Shown: positions 17,596-31,000 of the stretch, piece after piece | Layout of the letters: each line of letters begins with the position of its first letter | How positions within the stretch are numbered: position 1 is the stretch's first letter | Origin: Crambe crambe | Taxonomy: Eukaryota; Porifera; Demospongiae; Poecilosclerida; Crambeidae | Direction of reading: 5' to 3' | Assembly: GCA_963924555.1 (NCBI GenBank) | Contig: OZ004583.1 | Location: 186,001 to 250,000, forward strand | Length of the DNA stretch: 64,000 nt | The notes under the pieces: generated by a model | The model's database searches: none | Told to the model about the DNA's origin: nothing | Seen by the model: only the letters and a program-made list of their open reading frames with translations | Position numbers and translations under genes: made by a program

Positions 17596-19271
17596 TCATA
17601 TGTTGATGACACGACTGAGTTTCTGCACTCTGTTCAGCAACAGATCACCTTGCTTGATAGTTGACTGTAAAAGAGTATTAAGATGGTCATATCGCTTATG
17701 GTATTAACGACCCTTTACCTGATACAAGAAATTCTTGCTGTCTGGTCTATTTGTCTCCACAACTCCACCTACTTTGTCAATGCGACAGTGAAGTCGCCCC
17801 AAGGCTATGAATTTGGATAACTCTCTGAAGAAGAAGAAGGGAAAAAATTCAATGTGAAAAATATGAAAGATTAATAATACCTACCTGTCCATGAACTGAG
17901 GGCTAACCCCAAAGCTCTTGGCCATGTGTGGGAGAGAGAGGGAGCGATATGACTCCAGGAGCTGGGTGTAAGCCTTGATACGCATCTCCCTCACATAGTA
18001 GTGAGCATGAGGTGCCAAGTAACGGTCACATTTAAACTCCTTCTCGGCCCAAACTGTGAGACAGTCATGCATGAATGGAAAGAGAATTGCGCAAGAGGAC
18101 TCACTGAGAGATTTGAAGAACTGGTCGTATTGGCAGTTGTAGAGAGAATTAACATGAAGGGAAAGTTCAGGATAGTCGTGCAATACTTCCAGAATATCAC
18201 TACCATTGATAACCTATCCAGCAAAACAAGAGGTTTTGTCAGTTGCACTGCTGATGTGAATAGATTATACATACCTGTTTCTTGATATCTTTCCTATCCT
18301 GTGCCATGAGACAAGATATAATGGCATACTTGCAGAAGGTGCGATAGTCCATAAGTTCAGTAGAGGTGAAGGTGGCCATTGTGTCGAAGAAGCAAGTAGC
18401 TGCTTTCTTGAAGTTGCGAATGGACATTGCATAGAGTCCCTCGTATGTCTTCAATCTATTTCTTCGATCCCAGTCTCCACCTTCTTCAATTAAACTAGGG
18501 GATGGGGTTATAATAAAACCACACCCACTAATTATGGCACAGACCCCTCACCTTTTTGCCTTCTCTATATTGCGTGTGATGAGGTCGTGGTCCATGAAAA
18601 ATAAACCCAGCCTAATAAGGTAGAAAGTGATGTCCATTCTGTGGCTCAGACCAACAGTCTTCTCGAAAGCCGCACGATAAGCACTTATGGCTGCTTCCTA
18701 GGAACAAAATTAGACTCATTAGACCACAATCTCATTAATCACCACACCCCCACATAAAAGGTCAAGATTCAGTTTTTAGGAATCATCTGTAATCATACTT
18801 TGTCTCCAATTTTAGACAAGTATTCGGCTTTGGCCATCAGGGAATCTCTCTGTTCCGTCTCTCCAAAATTCTTTTCCTTTTCTTCGATTGCTTCTTCCAG
18901 TTCAGCCAAATGCTTCTTATTCTCGGCCTCCATCTTAGAAAGAAGCTCTGTATCCTCAGGTCGTCCAAGATCAGCACACACGGAGCGATACAATGGTGCC
19001 ATAGCTACAAAGATTATATAAATACATCTTCCTATACACCAGATCACTAAGCTCCATCCAATGGATATGCTTGCATAGGAAGCTTATTCTGTAAGTAATC
19101 ATGTGTCATTCATCAATTACCATTTTCAGTGATAGAGTTCACCAATTTAGCCCATATTTGTTCCTTGTTCACTTGGAGACTATCCTCTACGGTCAGGAGA
19201 AATTTGAGTTGTACTAGTTCAAGGTCAGGGATCTTAGGAAGTCCCTCTTCTTCCAGTCCTTCTAGAGGCAT
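17596..19271 (-). CDS. PSMD6: 26S proteasome regulatory subunit RPN7 / PSMD6
   Basis: Multi-exon minus-strand gene. It starts [19 protein letters not shown] and includes [49 protein letters not shown] (broken over two exons), [20 protein letters not shown] and [20 protein letters not shown] (PCI domain), then [10 protein letters not shown] at the C-terminus. This is colinear with RPN7 over its whole length. RPN7 is a PCI-domain lid subunit that bridges Rpn3 and Rpn6 and stabilises the lid in the 26S proteasome. Introns are 50-130 nt. The gene is head-to-head with the sorting nexin, with 85 bp between start codons. Confidence 0.95.
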
Positions 19272-19356
19272 GATCTATAGAACTTTCTCCATTAACCGGT
19301 CAACCGCACGCGCGCTTGTCATGTGAGTCACGTGATTTTGTTTAATCGGCCAAGCA
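19272..19356. promoter_or_regulatory. Compact bidirectional promoter (PSMD6 / sorting nexin)
   Basis: Only 85 bp separate the two ATGs. It contains GC-rich CGCACGCGCGC at about 19306-19316 and CACGTGAT (an E-box core) at about 19329. A shared promoter is inferred from spacing. Confidence 0.5.
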
Positions 19357-22300
19357 ATGGCTGACTTGTTTGAGGATTCTGGCTCGGATGGTGACATTGC
19401 GGACACCTTTAACTCCTCTCCCGTGACTGCTACCAACGGCTATGGCGAGAAGGACGAGCCATCCCCCACTTGGAACGGAGAAAGTGAGGTAAAGCGGAAA
19501 GACGTGCCCTCTGGACATGGAGGGGAGGAGGAAGAAGAAGAAGTGTCTAAAGGACCGCGGGACGAAATCAGACTGACTGTTGTGGAGTTTCAGAGGACAG
19601 CGGATGATTTCACCTATGACATAATGGTAGGATTGTTAGCTAGCTGGGTGGGGCTGCCTCTAGCTCTAGCTATGGGATACTCTTTATCTACAGTCGAGTC
19701 AGCTGTGCAATGTTATGTTGTAACATCCACACCATTCCATGTCATATTTATGTATCTTGTTGGTTGTCATGACTACAGGTGGAAGTGAATGGGAAGAAAC
19801 AGACAATCCACAGAAATTATAAAGATTTATTGTGGCTGCACAGAAACCTCACCCGTCGAGTCGAACTGGGGGGAAATATCGTACGTCTATCAGGGTGGTA
19901 GAAGGGTGGGACTATATTTACCATTGCTGTCCCTTTTCTTGTTCCCTAGCTTCCCCCAATGCCTCCTCCCCCTCCAAAAGGGGTGGACCCAAAGGTCCTT
20001 GTACTAGGACAGACCTCAAAAGCACTCTACGGTGACTACAACAGACTTCCCTGCCTTGCTATGGAAACGTGAGCTGTAGCATCTAGATCTCGACCCTCTA
20101 TTGCAATTGAAATCATCCAAAATGCACGAATCCTGTTTGATCACATGATATCTGAGTCACATGGACCTCAACCCTCTAATGTATTCTCTCAACCTACTCT
20201 CTGCCCTTGACCAAAATCATCCAATATGCTGTTTGATTGGCACTGGATGTACTCTCTTTGTCCTTGACCAATATATGCTTTTTGATATTGTCTAGACTAA
20301 TGTACTCTCTGCCCTTGACCTAATATGAGATCTTTATAATGTACCTGGTTCTGATAATTGGGGACTAGTGAGGAGACCTTTCAACCTCGTATGCAAAACG
20401 TGTACTAATATGATTGTCTGTCCATCCTAACATTTTAGACCTTGGATGAACTGAGCATGGGCACTCGCCCCCACTATTTCCCTAGTAGTAATTATTTGGC
20501 CATGTAGCACCATATCAACATATTACTGAGAGTTTTTAGCACTGTTTAAATTATTGCAGTTATAAAATGACTGCTCTTGGCATCGACTAGTCTTCTTTGG
20601 GAAGTGTGCCAAGAAGACCAGCAGAAAGTGTCATGTTTTCCTCCTCTAAATTGTTCTTTGTTCTTTGACTACACATTTTTGATGTAGTCACTTAGCTACC
20701 AACTTGTAAACTGTTTTGTTCGGTGTTTAACTCCTTTGCATCAGGGGTGCGGCAGCGAGGAGTTACCCTTTAATGAAGTCTTTGAAAGAAGCCTAAATTC
20801 TTTGCCTTCACATGTTCTAAACAAACCTGTATTCCTCACTGGTTATTTCTAATTGTGCTTAGACATCAATTACATACTCTTCTCATGTACTTTGTACTCT
20901 GCACTTTGTACTCTGCTCTCTAGGTTCCTGCAGGCTCTGGCTGATCACCGTTTCTTCTCTGTGAACAACACAGTCCATGATTACCTTGTGCAGCAGCAGG
21001 TACACATGTCACTGACCACACACATCTGATGGTAAATCCACAGGTCATGTGACTTTCATTTTCGTGCCACACACCCCTTAGGTGGAAAACGAAGAGAAGT
21101 TGGGAATTGGTACTCTGTGGTCATCGTTCACAAAGGTCATCTCCGATATCCAGAAGGGCAAGACTCAGGTACACTGTATAAAATTCATAAGTATTAAGCA
21201 GAGACAATGGCATGTTGGGGTTTATATTTGATATTCTACTATTGAGCTATTGCAGCTGTGTGTAGTTGGTTGTGGTGAGTTATTATTTCCCTTTTCTGGT
21301 CTGAGTGAAGCAATTAGTGGAAGTAGAGTTACTGATGTCTGTTTGTGAAGCCTTTTGAATAGACAGCCAAATAAACACATACCTACAAGATTCCTCTCTC
21401 ACTCAATAGCTCATCTTTTCTGTTTATTTATTGTTGATGGATGCATTGCATGCAGGATCCGGAAGAGGAATTCTCAAAGTTCCTGAAAACTGTTGAAGAT
21501 CTTGCTCCTAAGCTCCAGGAGGCAGCAAAAGTGAGGCTCTATTAAGGGGTTGACCCTGTTATTAATTATGGTGGGATCCTGTAGTCATAACAATTATTAT
21601 GGAGGGCATACAGACACTCTTCCAATTGGCGAGCAAAAGTGAGCCAGTCAAAATTAATGAGGGGAACTATATATTGTGGTTCACATTTGGTATAATATGG
21701 TGACATCATTGGCTAAAGCTTCACTCGCCATTTCCATTATTTCCTGTACACAACCAGTTATTCAGGACATATGGATATGCATGCATGCAAATTATCTCAT
21801 CATTCTTCTTGCAGACTTTTGCTAACCTGGTATCTACCCAGCAGAGTAAGTCATTGCATGGATTTAACATAATATGGCCATATACAGTCTTTACCACGAG
21901 CTTGCGAAATGTCCATTCAGTAGATTATCACTCTGTGGCCCAGCTGTTACGTACCACAACCATTGGTTAGACAGTCCCAGTGGTGCCCGCTAATAAAATG
22001 CTTGCACTGCAAGAAAAATGTGTGGCACTTTGCATTCCATACCTTGGTATCTATAGCAACCTGGCAGCTGACTTGGCATCTATATAACACCTCATTAATT
22101 AACACCTCTAATAAGAACGAGGTGGGCTGACTCAAGAGAATGAATTTTTTTTCCTCAAGCACTTGAGCAGACCTGATGTTAAATTTTCCATATCTGACAT
22201 AATAATGCACATCGAATATCGTTTTGTTGTCACACCTTCACAATTAATCAATGATTTAATTAGTTGCAAGACATTCCATCAGAATTGTTTGGGGTTTGAA

Positions 22301-24876
22301 GATGATGTTACCATCTCTGAATTAGGTCTGGCAGTGTCCGAATTCTTGCTGGCAGAGATGCTGAAGGAACATGCCAATTGGAGCAAGGATAAAAACGCAA
22401 GTGCATCAAGGTAAGAGTACCAGAATCATGGTGTGCTGGAGATTTCTATATTCCATCAAATACTCTAAGAGCATGAAAAGAATAGCAATGCTGTCATGCG
22501 GAACTCACGATAAGTGTAATAATTATCAATTGTTAGTTTAACTAATTGAAGAGTTGATGTGACTGTGCAATGGAGTGTGTCATACTTGCAGCTATTAATA
22601 GAATAAAACATTATTGTTTCTCTTCAAAGATAATGAAAAAATAAACTTTTCTTGACTGCAGCATTATAAAGACAGTGGCAAGTGGATTGGATGAAGAGAG
22701 AGACTTCATTGTCTCCTCTGCATTTGATGGCCGGCACACTTTGGGTTTCACCTTTGAACTTTACCATGCTTACTGTACCCAAGCGAAGGTGAGGTGATGA
22801 TGACTAATTTCATTGGTCCAGAGTGAATGTGGCCGGCCCTCTGTGACTCGATTCATTTATCGAGGTGGTATTCATAACAGATTCTCTCCCAATTAAGTTG
22901 TGAATACTGAGCGGCCCACATGGCTGACTCCCACAATAATTAAATATAAGTCATAGGGGCAGCTGTACTGACTCTATGGGATATGTTAACCTCACTCATA
23001 CAGTACTGTATATATGTGCTCCACTTGGCAGAGGGGATGGGAGAACCCTTGTACCATAATATACCCTCCCAGCTAGAGGGGTTCTGTGCTGATACCTTTA
23101 TGGGATAGGAATGGCTTTTTGTAGTAATTCTCTATAGCACATACACTCTTCCAGTGGCTTCCCACAAGGTCATACATTAGTTCACTTCCACCTCCTACAT
23201 CTTCTCATTTGTCCTCAGGATATGCTGTACCGACGGCTCAGTAAACTCCAAACTCTTCTCTCCTGCACCTCACAACTGGACAAGGCTAAACCTGAGAAGA
23301 AGGAAGCAGTAAGTCCCCCATCATGTTAATCACCCCCTGTCATTTGGTATTGATGATTGCTGCAGGCAAGAACATCAAAGAATGAAGCGGATCGAATATA
23401 CAGGAGTATCACTGACATTGCCAAGGGAGAGGTAAGCAAATCATGCAAAGCCCACTCCTGAAATGCATGACTATGGAGAGCCTCAAATAAGGAAATTTCA
23501 ACATTTTTCCCCCCTCAAGTGCCTCAGACTCTGGCTTCATTTAAGTCGATTATGTCTTTGTAACTGTCCACATGATTTGGAGTCAGAATGTTGCTACAAA
23601 ATGTCTTCCCCAGGAAGAGAACTTTAACTTGTCCTATGCGAGTCAGAATTTGAAGGAAGAAATGAATATTAGTGCCCGCATATTCAAATTAATTGCAAAC
23701 AAGTCAATCACATTCCAATTTGTACTGTGGAAAGAGGATCAGTGCAGGCATTAAAGGCTGTAGTCCACCCGAGAGCAAAGGCAATATATCCTGTACAGCC
23801 CTTGTAGGCATGGTTTAACTAGTGAATTTGTCTTGGCTTTCAACTGCAGACTGAGCCATAAAAATGTTCCAACCGATTATCTTTACTGTGGTCTATGATA
23901 CTAGACTACCCCTAGGCACTATACCAACACTTCAAAAAGAGAGAGAAGTGGTTGAGTGCAGAGTCGTTGTCTCAGGCTCCAATAACAACAATGCAACCTC
24001 TAGCTCTATGGTGGCCACCATTGGGGAATGAAGTTTTATCCTTTCTCAGGGTTTTTTTTTTTTTTTTTAATTTTTAAGTAGTACGCTGAATAGTGATGCA
24101 GTCAGGACTGAGGCGAGTGGCCACAATAGGCAAGGTAGTCACTCATCAGAAGGTGGCCATTATGAGGGGTTCACTGTAGACACAAAGGCTGATGATTATG
24201 TGATGTACCTGTCATGTGACACCTATCATGACATCCATAATAGAGATTCATAATTATAGGCTATCGACTTTGAAATTTCCAATTCTCATTGCACGTCTTG
24301 AGAATGGACACATTTTTCCGATGGAGTTATTGTGTGAGCATTCCATGCATGCCCATGCTGTGAAGTGTACAAACAGAGAGTTTACATGCATTCGGAAATT
24401 TACACAATGGTATTAAATTCTTCAACCAATTCAGCATTCTTGAACCTCCTACGTACCCATTGAAGAATTGTCACACCTACCCATTGACGTGACTATCATG
24501 TCATGCTTTGCTAAGTACACTTATACGCATCACTACTGCATGCTCAAGGGAGTTGGGTTACGAGGTAGGGACTTCTCAGGTGTTTGGGAAAGATAGTATA
24601 AATATCCATCTGGAGATAATATGATACAAGCTTGTGGAGCTGAAACTTCCGTCATCTAATACTATTCGGTAGTCATTGTTAGATTGAGAAATATTTTCAT
24701 GACCCCTCCCCTCTTCTTTTTTACAGATTGAAGTGTACATGGCTCAGTACACAAGTACATTTCGAGGCAATTTGATTGGCTATGCAGAGGCACAGTTGCA
24801 ACACTCCAAACGAACATACTCAAACCTTGCAAAACTGCATGATGCACTAACAAATACAGTTATAGACCAACCTTAA
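19357..24876 (+). CDS. PX-BAR sorting nexin (SNX5/SNX6/SNX32-like)
   Basis: About 12 exons. The N-terminus is acidic and disordered (about 70 residues). The PX domain then has TIHRNYKDLLWLHRNL, corresponding to the RRYSDF phosphoinositide motif, and the Pro-rich loop PPMPPPPPKG. The BAR-like part includes FLQALADHRFFSVN, GIGTLWSSFTKVISDIQKG, DMLYRRLSKLQTLLSC and FRGNLIGYAEAQLQHSKRTY near the end. The last pattern resembles SNX5/6/32, the retromer-associated ESCPE-1 subunits that bind membrane tubules on endosomes and recognise cargo. Subfamily choice is moderately sure. Introns are longer than elsewhere (up to 1.3 kb at 23432-24724) and carry transposon debris. An exon may be missing from my model between 21535 and 22300. 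Confidence 0.78.
20085..20345 (+). repeat. Degenerate tandem repeat in sorting-nexin intron
   Basis: Four or five diverged units share the words ACCCTCTA, ATGTACTCTCT, CCTTGACCA and ATATGCT..TTGAT. They lie in the 870-bp intron between the PX domain and the BAR region. Unit length is irregular (about 60-85 bp). Confidence 0.5.
23432..24724 (+). other. Large sorting-nexin intron with DNA-transposon debris
   Basis: 1.3 kb without exons. It contains an 18-T run at 24052-24069. Just after it is a right end like a pogo/Tigger inverted repeat: the reverse complement of 24150-24180 reads ACAGTGAACCCCTCATAATG. No transposase frame is seen. Confidence 0.4.
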
Positions 24877-25090
24877 ATTGTGTAGGTTTTTTTTACCTGT
24901 TTTATTCCAAAGGCACAGGTGATCCAAGACGACTTGTTTATTTTTTTTATTGTTATATTTTTAAATTAAGTTTGTATGATTGGTAACCATGAAATTGACT
25001 GGCTAGATGAGATAGGGATCGAGGTATAGACACGCCATATATAACAAGAAGTCACAAGGTACACTTAGTGAGTAAAATGAGTGAGTGAGA

Positions 25091-28000
25091 TTACTTCAAA
25101 AGATCAGCAAACTGTCTCTTCCATTGTTCCATGTTCCCTTCATAGAGCTCGGCAACAAAACCCAGCATCTCTTCTTTGTTGACTTCCTCTTTTGCTCTGG
25201 TCCCCCACCGAAAAGTAATACTGTGCTTGTCTCCAGCCACTACCTTTTCCCTATCCAAGTACCTGAGGATATTCGTTTATGGGATATAATCACACTACAC
25301 ATTGAAATTCATTGTCCTGCTAAATGAGGGAAAACATGTGTAGATCAGATTCATTGTGCCTAGAATAATACATGATGTAATTTATGATAATTAGCTAGCT
25401 TCTCACATCTGGCTGATAAAGTCAATTGTGACCAATTTCTTGACATCCCCAAATGTTGGGTGGCTGCAAGGAAGCAGAGACAATACACATCATTAACTTG
25501 CCACTTTATAGAGACGATACACATTTACAACTGATCTAATTGCATTAACTGGCCACTTTATAGGTTGCAGAGAAAAAAAGGAACTTACATTGAGTCGTTC
25601 TGAATGCCAAGCCGGTTCAGACAATTCCATAGTTGATCTGAAAGAGAAATATAATAATAGATGAAAACAGATCATCCTGTAATGGTCTGAACTAGGTAGG
25701 TTGCAGTACACAGGACAGCATGCATGAATTTTTTTTTTCAAGAGAGTTTTGTAGTTAGCTAGTCTACACACCTTCAGATATACCACCTTGCTTCATCATG
25801 ATTAGAGAGAGAATGACACACAGCAAGCCCATCTCGGCTTTGTCTGCCTTTGATCTAATGGTGTGTGTATGTCAGTATGAATGGATGATGGCCACAGTAC
25901 GATATCATAATATTATGATATCAGCTATTTCTTCCATTCTTCCAATAGCTATTATATAACATGTGGGAGTAAATCCACTTGATAATAACCTATAGCCAAT
26001 AATAAGTGGGCGTGGGCCATAAAATAATAGCATCGTAAGTGAATCAGGCAGTACAGTCTTGTTTTCTACACCATGTCTATGGAGAGCAGTGGTAGCGGAA
26101 TAGAAGATAACGAAACCAATATGACCTGCTACTCTCTGGAGAGAACGCATCCTGCAGCCTTGGTTTTGCACGCCATTATTCTAGCTATCATCACTGTGTG
26201 CAGTCTAGTAGGCAACGGGTTGATACTCATTCTGGTGGCAAGGTTCGAGCAGCTCAGGACACGCTCCGTGTTGTTCAGCCTCAGTATGGTAGCAGCAGAT
26301 ATAATATTCACTATAAGCAACGCTTTCCCCGCTCTGATCACTACTATTCTCAAGTATTGGGCCTTCACTAAGATGGGATGCATTGCATTCGGGTTCCTAG
26401 CTTCATACTCGCTCATCACTCGCTGGTTTATCGTGGGGCTGCTATCTCTGGACAGATTTTGTACCGTTTTTTTCCCCTTCTCCTATAAAAGACGTTGTAT
26501 AAAGTGGATCTTGATATTGCTCATCATTGCAGCATGGGTGACTCCTTTCCTGGCATCTGTAATACCAGCGCATTTCTTTTTTGAGTTTGAGTTGCGTGAG
26601 ACTCAACCAAATTGTCTTCCCACTTGCATGATAAGTGGAACGATTGGTAGAATATGTCAACTGTACTACACAGGTCTTGTGACCCTGACTGTGATCATTG
26701 GTAGCCTGGTTCCCATCTGTCTGTACACCGCACTCTATTGTAAGGGCAAGCAAATGCAACGCTCTGCCAAACACACTCTTGGTCGCATCACAATCCAAAT
26801 AGCAAGTGGGAGTCTTGTGTCAAAACCAGTAGGAGAATTCAGAAGCTCAAACAGAGAAAATAGAGCTACCATAACATTTCTACTTATTTTCTTAACAGTT
26901 ATTGTAACTGGTGTCCCCAGTTATATATCTCAGAGCGTTCGATCTTTTAATTTCAGTCTCCACTGTCGAATACCTATCTATGTCCATTTCATAGTGTACA
27001 ATCTTCTACTACTGGCTCCAGTATTGAATTCATTGGTGATCATGAAAGATAGAGACTTTCGTTCCTGCCTCACAAAGTTATTTTGCTGTAGGAAGAAGAC
27101 TGGTGATATTGGAAGTTATCAAAGTCATGGAGATGGAGCCTCTGATAGAAACAGTTCTAGGAGACACTCCATACAGAGTGATTTAAGTGTTTCAGTTAAT
27201 CATATCAGACCATCTACTAGTATCAGCTTCTCAGCCTCACAACCCATTCAGGAATGCCCATCTGATGATAATTCAGAGGCAGAAGCGACCGAAACAATGT
27301 ATACTATTGCAGAACTATGTGAATCAGAATCATCCACTTCAGTATAAATATATATACATGGTATTTATTATGAAATTCATCCAATGACCTGACCTGGGTA
27401 TTAATTCTAGTTGTATATGGAGAATGAAGGAACACAGCATGTATATACGTATAAGGTAAAGCAGGTGGTTCAAATACTTCTGAAACTACTAGCTGAAACT
27501 TCAGGATATAAGTAAATAAATAGAGCCTATAAGGTCTCAGCAGTTGTCTGTCCGCTGGTTTACCTATCAAAAGAAATGCTATCTGAAGTATAGGTTACAG
27601 ATATATACACTATCACCAGAATTAACACCAGTGTCATATTCAGGGCTGGAGGTATCAGTGGAGAACATTATCAATCGTCAACCAGTGGGAGAGAACTTAC
27701 AGCCTTACAGTTTGGAATAGGCTTGGGCCAATTGTGCTAGCATAATTTTAGAATAATTACCCCTAAAGAGAATTGAAAAGAGTGTTTTTGCTGGTTAAAT
27801 CTTCACCAGGGGCTTCTGAACGAGTTTTTATTCTTTTTTGAGATTTTTGATTTTTGTTCAACCCTGAAGATGACAGCAGCATGGCTGTCGAAACATGTTG
27901 GCATTTATCATGACTTTTAGGTTGGAAAAAAAAATCATGTATAATCAACCAAGTGAACCACTAAAGAGTATTTTCTTTCATTTCATGAACAGCAAGATAG

Positions 28001-31000
28001 CTATAATAGCTAATCTATATTAGAATAAATAACTTTCTTTTGGTGAATAATAGAGGGAATAAAATAGGGAATAAAAAAAGAGTCAAGCCTAGTTTGGAAA
28101 CAGCTATCCCATAATAAATTGAATGGTAGGCACGCGCGCGCACGAGGTTATGAATATCGATTCTATTGGGGGCGTGGCTCAATGAATTATTATAACAACA
28201 AGATGGTTTAGTTTACTTCTACGATCCGAACTGACTATAACTATGGAAGAGCTCAATAATACTTGCAGTGAAAACGTGGTAGGAACTGATCAGACCTTTG
28301 ACTGCGTGGATTTCGGTCTTCGAGTGTTTCACGGTGTCTTTCTGAGTCTCATTTTGATAGCAACTTTGCTGTTCAACTGTACCGTCTTGGGTCTCGTCTA
28401 CCGCTACAAGGAACTACGCAAAAGATCTATACTTGTCTGCCTGGGCTTGGTTTTTGCCGATCTCTTCACTGCAATCGTGTGGATATTCCAGGGAATAGTA
28501 ACCACTATCGCTGGAAAATGGCCTTTCTCCGACATAGGCTGTTCCATATTCACATACGTGTACCTGACCTGTCTCTTCGTGAGGTGGTGCGAAGTGCTTG
28601 CATTTACTACTGACAGATTCTGTCAAATTCTGTTTCCATTTTGCTATGAGAGAAGAGCCAAAGTGCTGGTGATTATTTACACTTTAATAGCCTGGGGGCT
28701 GCCAATGATTGTGAGTATTCCTGTGCCTGCTCTGGGCTTTACTGGTTACTACTTGTCGCTGACAGCATGTTCAGTGCTGTGCAGAGAAAATAGTGCTTGC
28801 AGCACTGGATTCATTACACTGTTCGGCGTCTTCATATTAATAGGGGGTGTGGTCCCCACAATAATGTACATGATCATTTATATTTATGGCCGGGTGAAAA
28901 TATACACCATGAGGAGACGACTAAGGATGGGATCAGGAGAAGGAATACCACACAGCTCCTCGGTTAACAGATTTCAATTGTCTGCAGCAGAAAGACGAGC
29001 TCTGATTACATGTTTTCTGGTCTTCCTCACTAACATTCTCACCAACATCCCTCTCTACATTACTACTTCTTTAAGGAGTCGCGACCCAGTCTACCAGTTG
29101 ATCCCAATAGGTGTCCACTTTTTAAGTACATACATCTTCCTCTTGGGGCCAGTCCTGGATCCCCTTGTCATCATGCGTACCAAAGACTTCCGAGCAGCTC
29201 TCCATCGTACACTGACTTGCAAGCAAACAGTTGGAAGTCACAGAATATCATCCGCACTCCGTGGAATAGTGGCACTAAGTATTCCAGTCAGTGATAGCTT
29301 CAGCAAAAGTAATTCAGACACAAATAACAATATCGATGGTGAAGTGCCTGCCAGACAAAAAATGTCAACCATAGAAGATGAAAACGAAGAGAGTGAGACA
29401 GAGATTTGATAGCTATAATATGATCTGATATTTATATTTTTACCACTATAGCAATAGCATGATGATCAGTTACATGCACTGCAGATTATTACATAATGCG
29501 TATAGACTAGCGCTATAGCCTGCACAGCTATAACAGGAATGCTGAATCTGGATGAGAACAAGAAAAGGCACAAACCAGTGCTACTTTAAAATTACATTGC
29601 TGTACAATCTTAATTACCTAGCTAATGCCAAGTGTGATGTAGTTAACATGTTATCCTGCCAACTGTTTTTATCACTAGTAGTGAACCCTAACAGTTAGTA
29701 CTGCTGCATGAGTGAAGCAGGTAAGGCAAGACATCATAGTATGTAGTCCACTCTCCTACTTGCCTCATGCAAGCTGAGTACAAGAGTGGATCCCTTCTGT
29801 TTGATAGTGTCCACTGAACGTTTTAATCTGCATAATAAGGGACTAATAATTATAGGTATGAGTACACCTAACAGATTGTCATCTTAGTAAAAAATAAAGC
29901 TCTGCCTCGCGCCATAATTCCTTATACTGCGCACGCGCAGCAATCACGTAACAATCTAATTAATAATGCGCGCATGCGTGAGTCCTGCTAAATAAGAAGC
30001 TCGTCAGGAAGTGAAGAAACATTAAACTTTTGAGCTGGAAAGAATATGAACGCAAGCAATGATCAACCTCAAAACTTCACGTCCATAGACATATGGCTGA
30101 GAGCATTCCATGGCACTATACTAGCAATACTTCTGGTAGCCAGCGTCATAGGAAATTCTCTGGTTCTACTGCTGGTTTTATGCAACAAGAAACTGCAATA
30201 CAGGTCTGTAGTCGTCTGCATGGGCCTGGTGATAGCTGACATCCTGATTTCCACGTCCTGGACCATACAGAGCATAGTGAATGTAATTGTAGGCTACAGT
30301 CCATTTGAGAACGAAGGTTGCTCAATACTTGGGGCCATTCTCCAGGTTGCCATCTATGGAAGATGGTGCACCATTGCAGTGATCACACTAGACAGATTCT
30401 GCAACATCCTCTTCCATTTCTGGTACATCAAATGGAGCAAATCTCTCTTGATCATCTTGACTGTCCTCACATGGCTCATCTCCCTTGCTGCAATCATCCC
30501 GGGACTTGCTGGATTTGGGACTTTTCAATTCAGACTTCAGCACTCAGCATGTGTCATTGACTGCAATGATGAAAATTCCTGTGTCATATTCTACATCATC
30601 CTCTATGGAACATTCTTAAGCATTGGAGGCCTGTTACCTATGGTGCTGTACTCGTTGTTATGCATCATAGGGAGACGTAAAATTTACAAGATGAATCATA
30701 TGGAACTGGGCACCAATAATGCTACAAGCCAGGGCACGAGTGTGAGAAAGATTAGCACCGTCAGTAATGAAACTGTTACCTCTTCCTCTTCCTCTTCCAG
30801 ATCCTCCAATTCCAGTTTGAAAAAAGTGGATAGCAAAGCCATCTCGACTTTTTTCATGATTTTCATCAACATCTTCTCCACACAACTCCCCATTTATATC
30901 ACCAGTGCTCTGAGAAGCAATGAAGAACTATACAATTCAATTCCGCTAATAGTTCACTTTATATTTGTCTACATTTACTTGGTTGGGTCAATTCTAGACC

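Noticed and set aside
20580-20625. Hairpin AGTCTTCTTTGGG...AGAAGAC as an RNA gene
   Set aside because: Short isolated hairpin with no known family; likely chance.
21785-22210. Possible extra frames in sorting-nexin introns
   Set aside because: No family resemblance and no consistent splice phase, except the short TFANLVSTQQ piece, which may be part of the sorting nexin.
25905-26171. Minus-strand frame at the GPCR 1 start as a further NSE3 exon
   Set aside because: The NSE3 exons join in phase without it, and the sequence has no MAGE likeness; it mirrors the GPCR coding strand.
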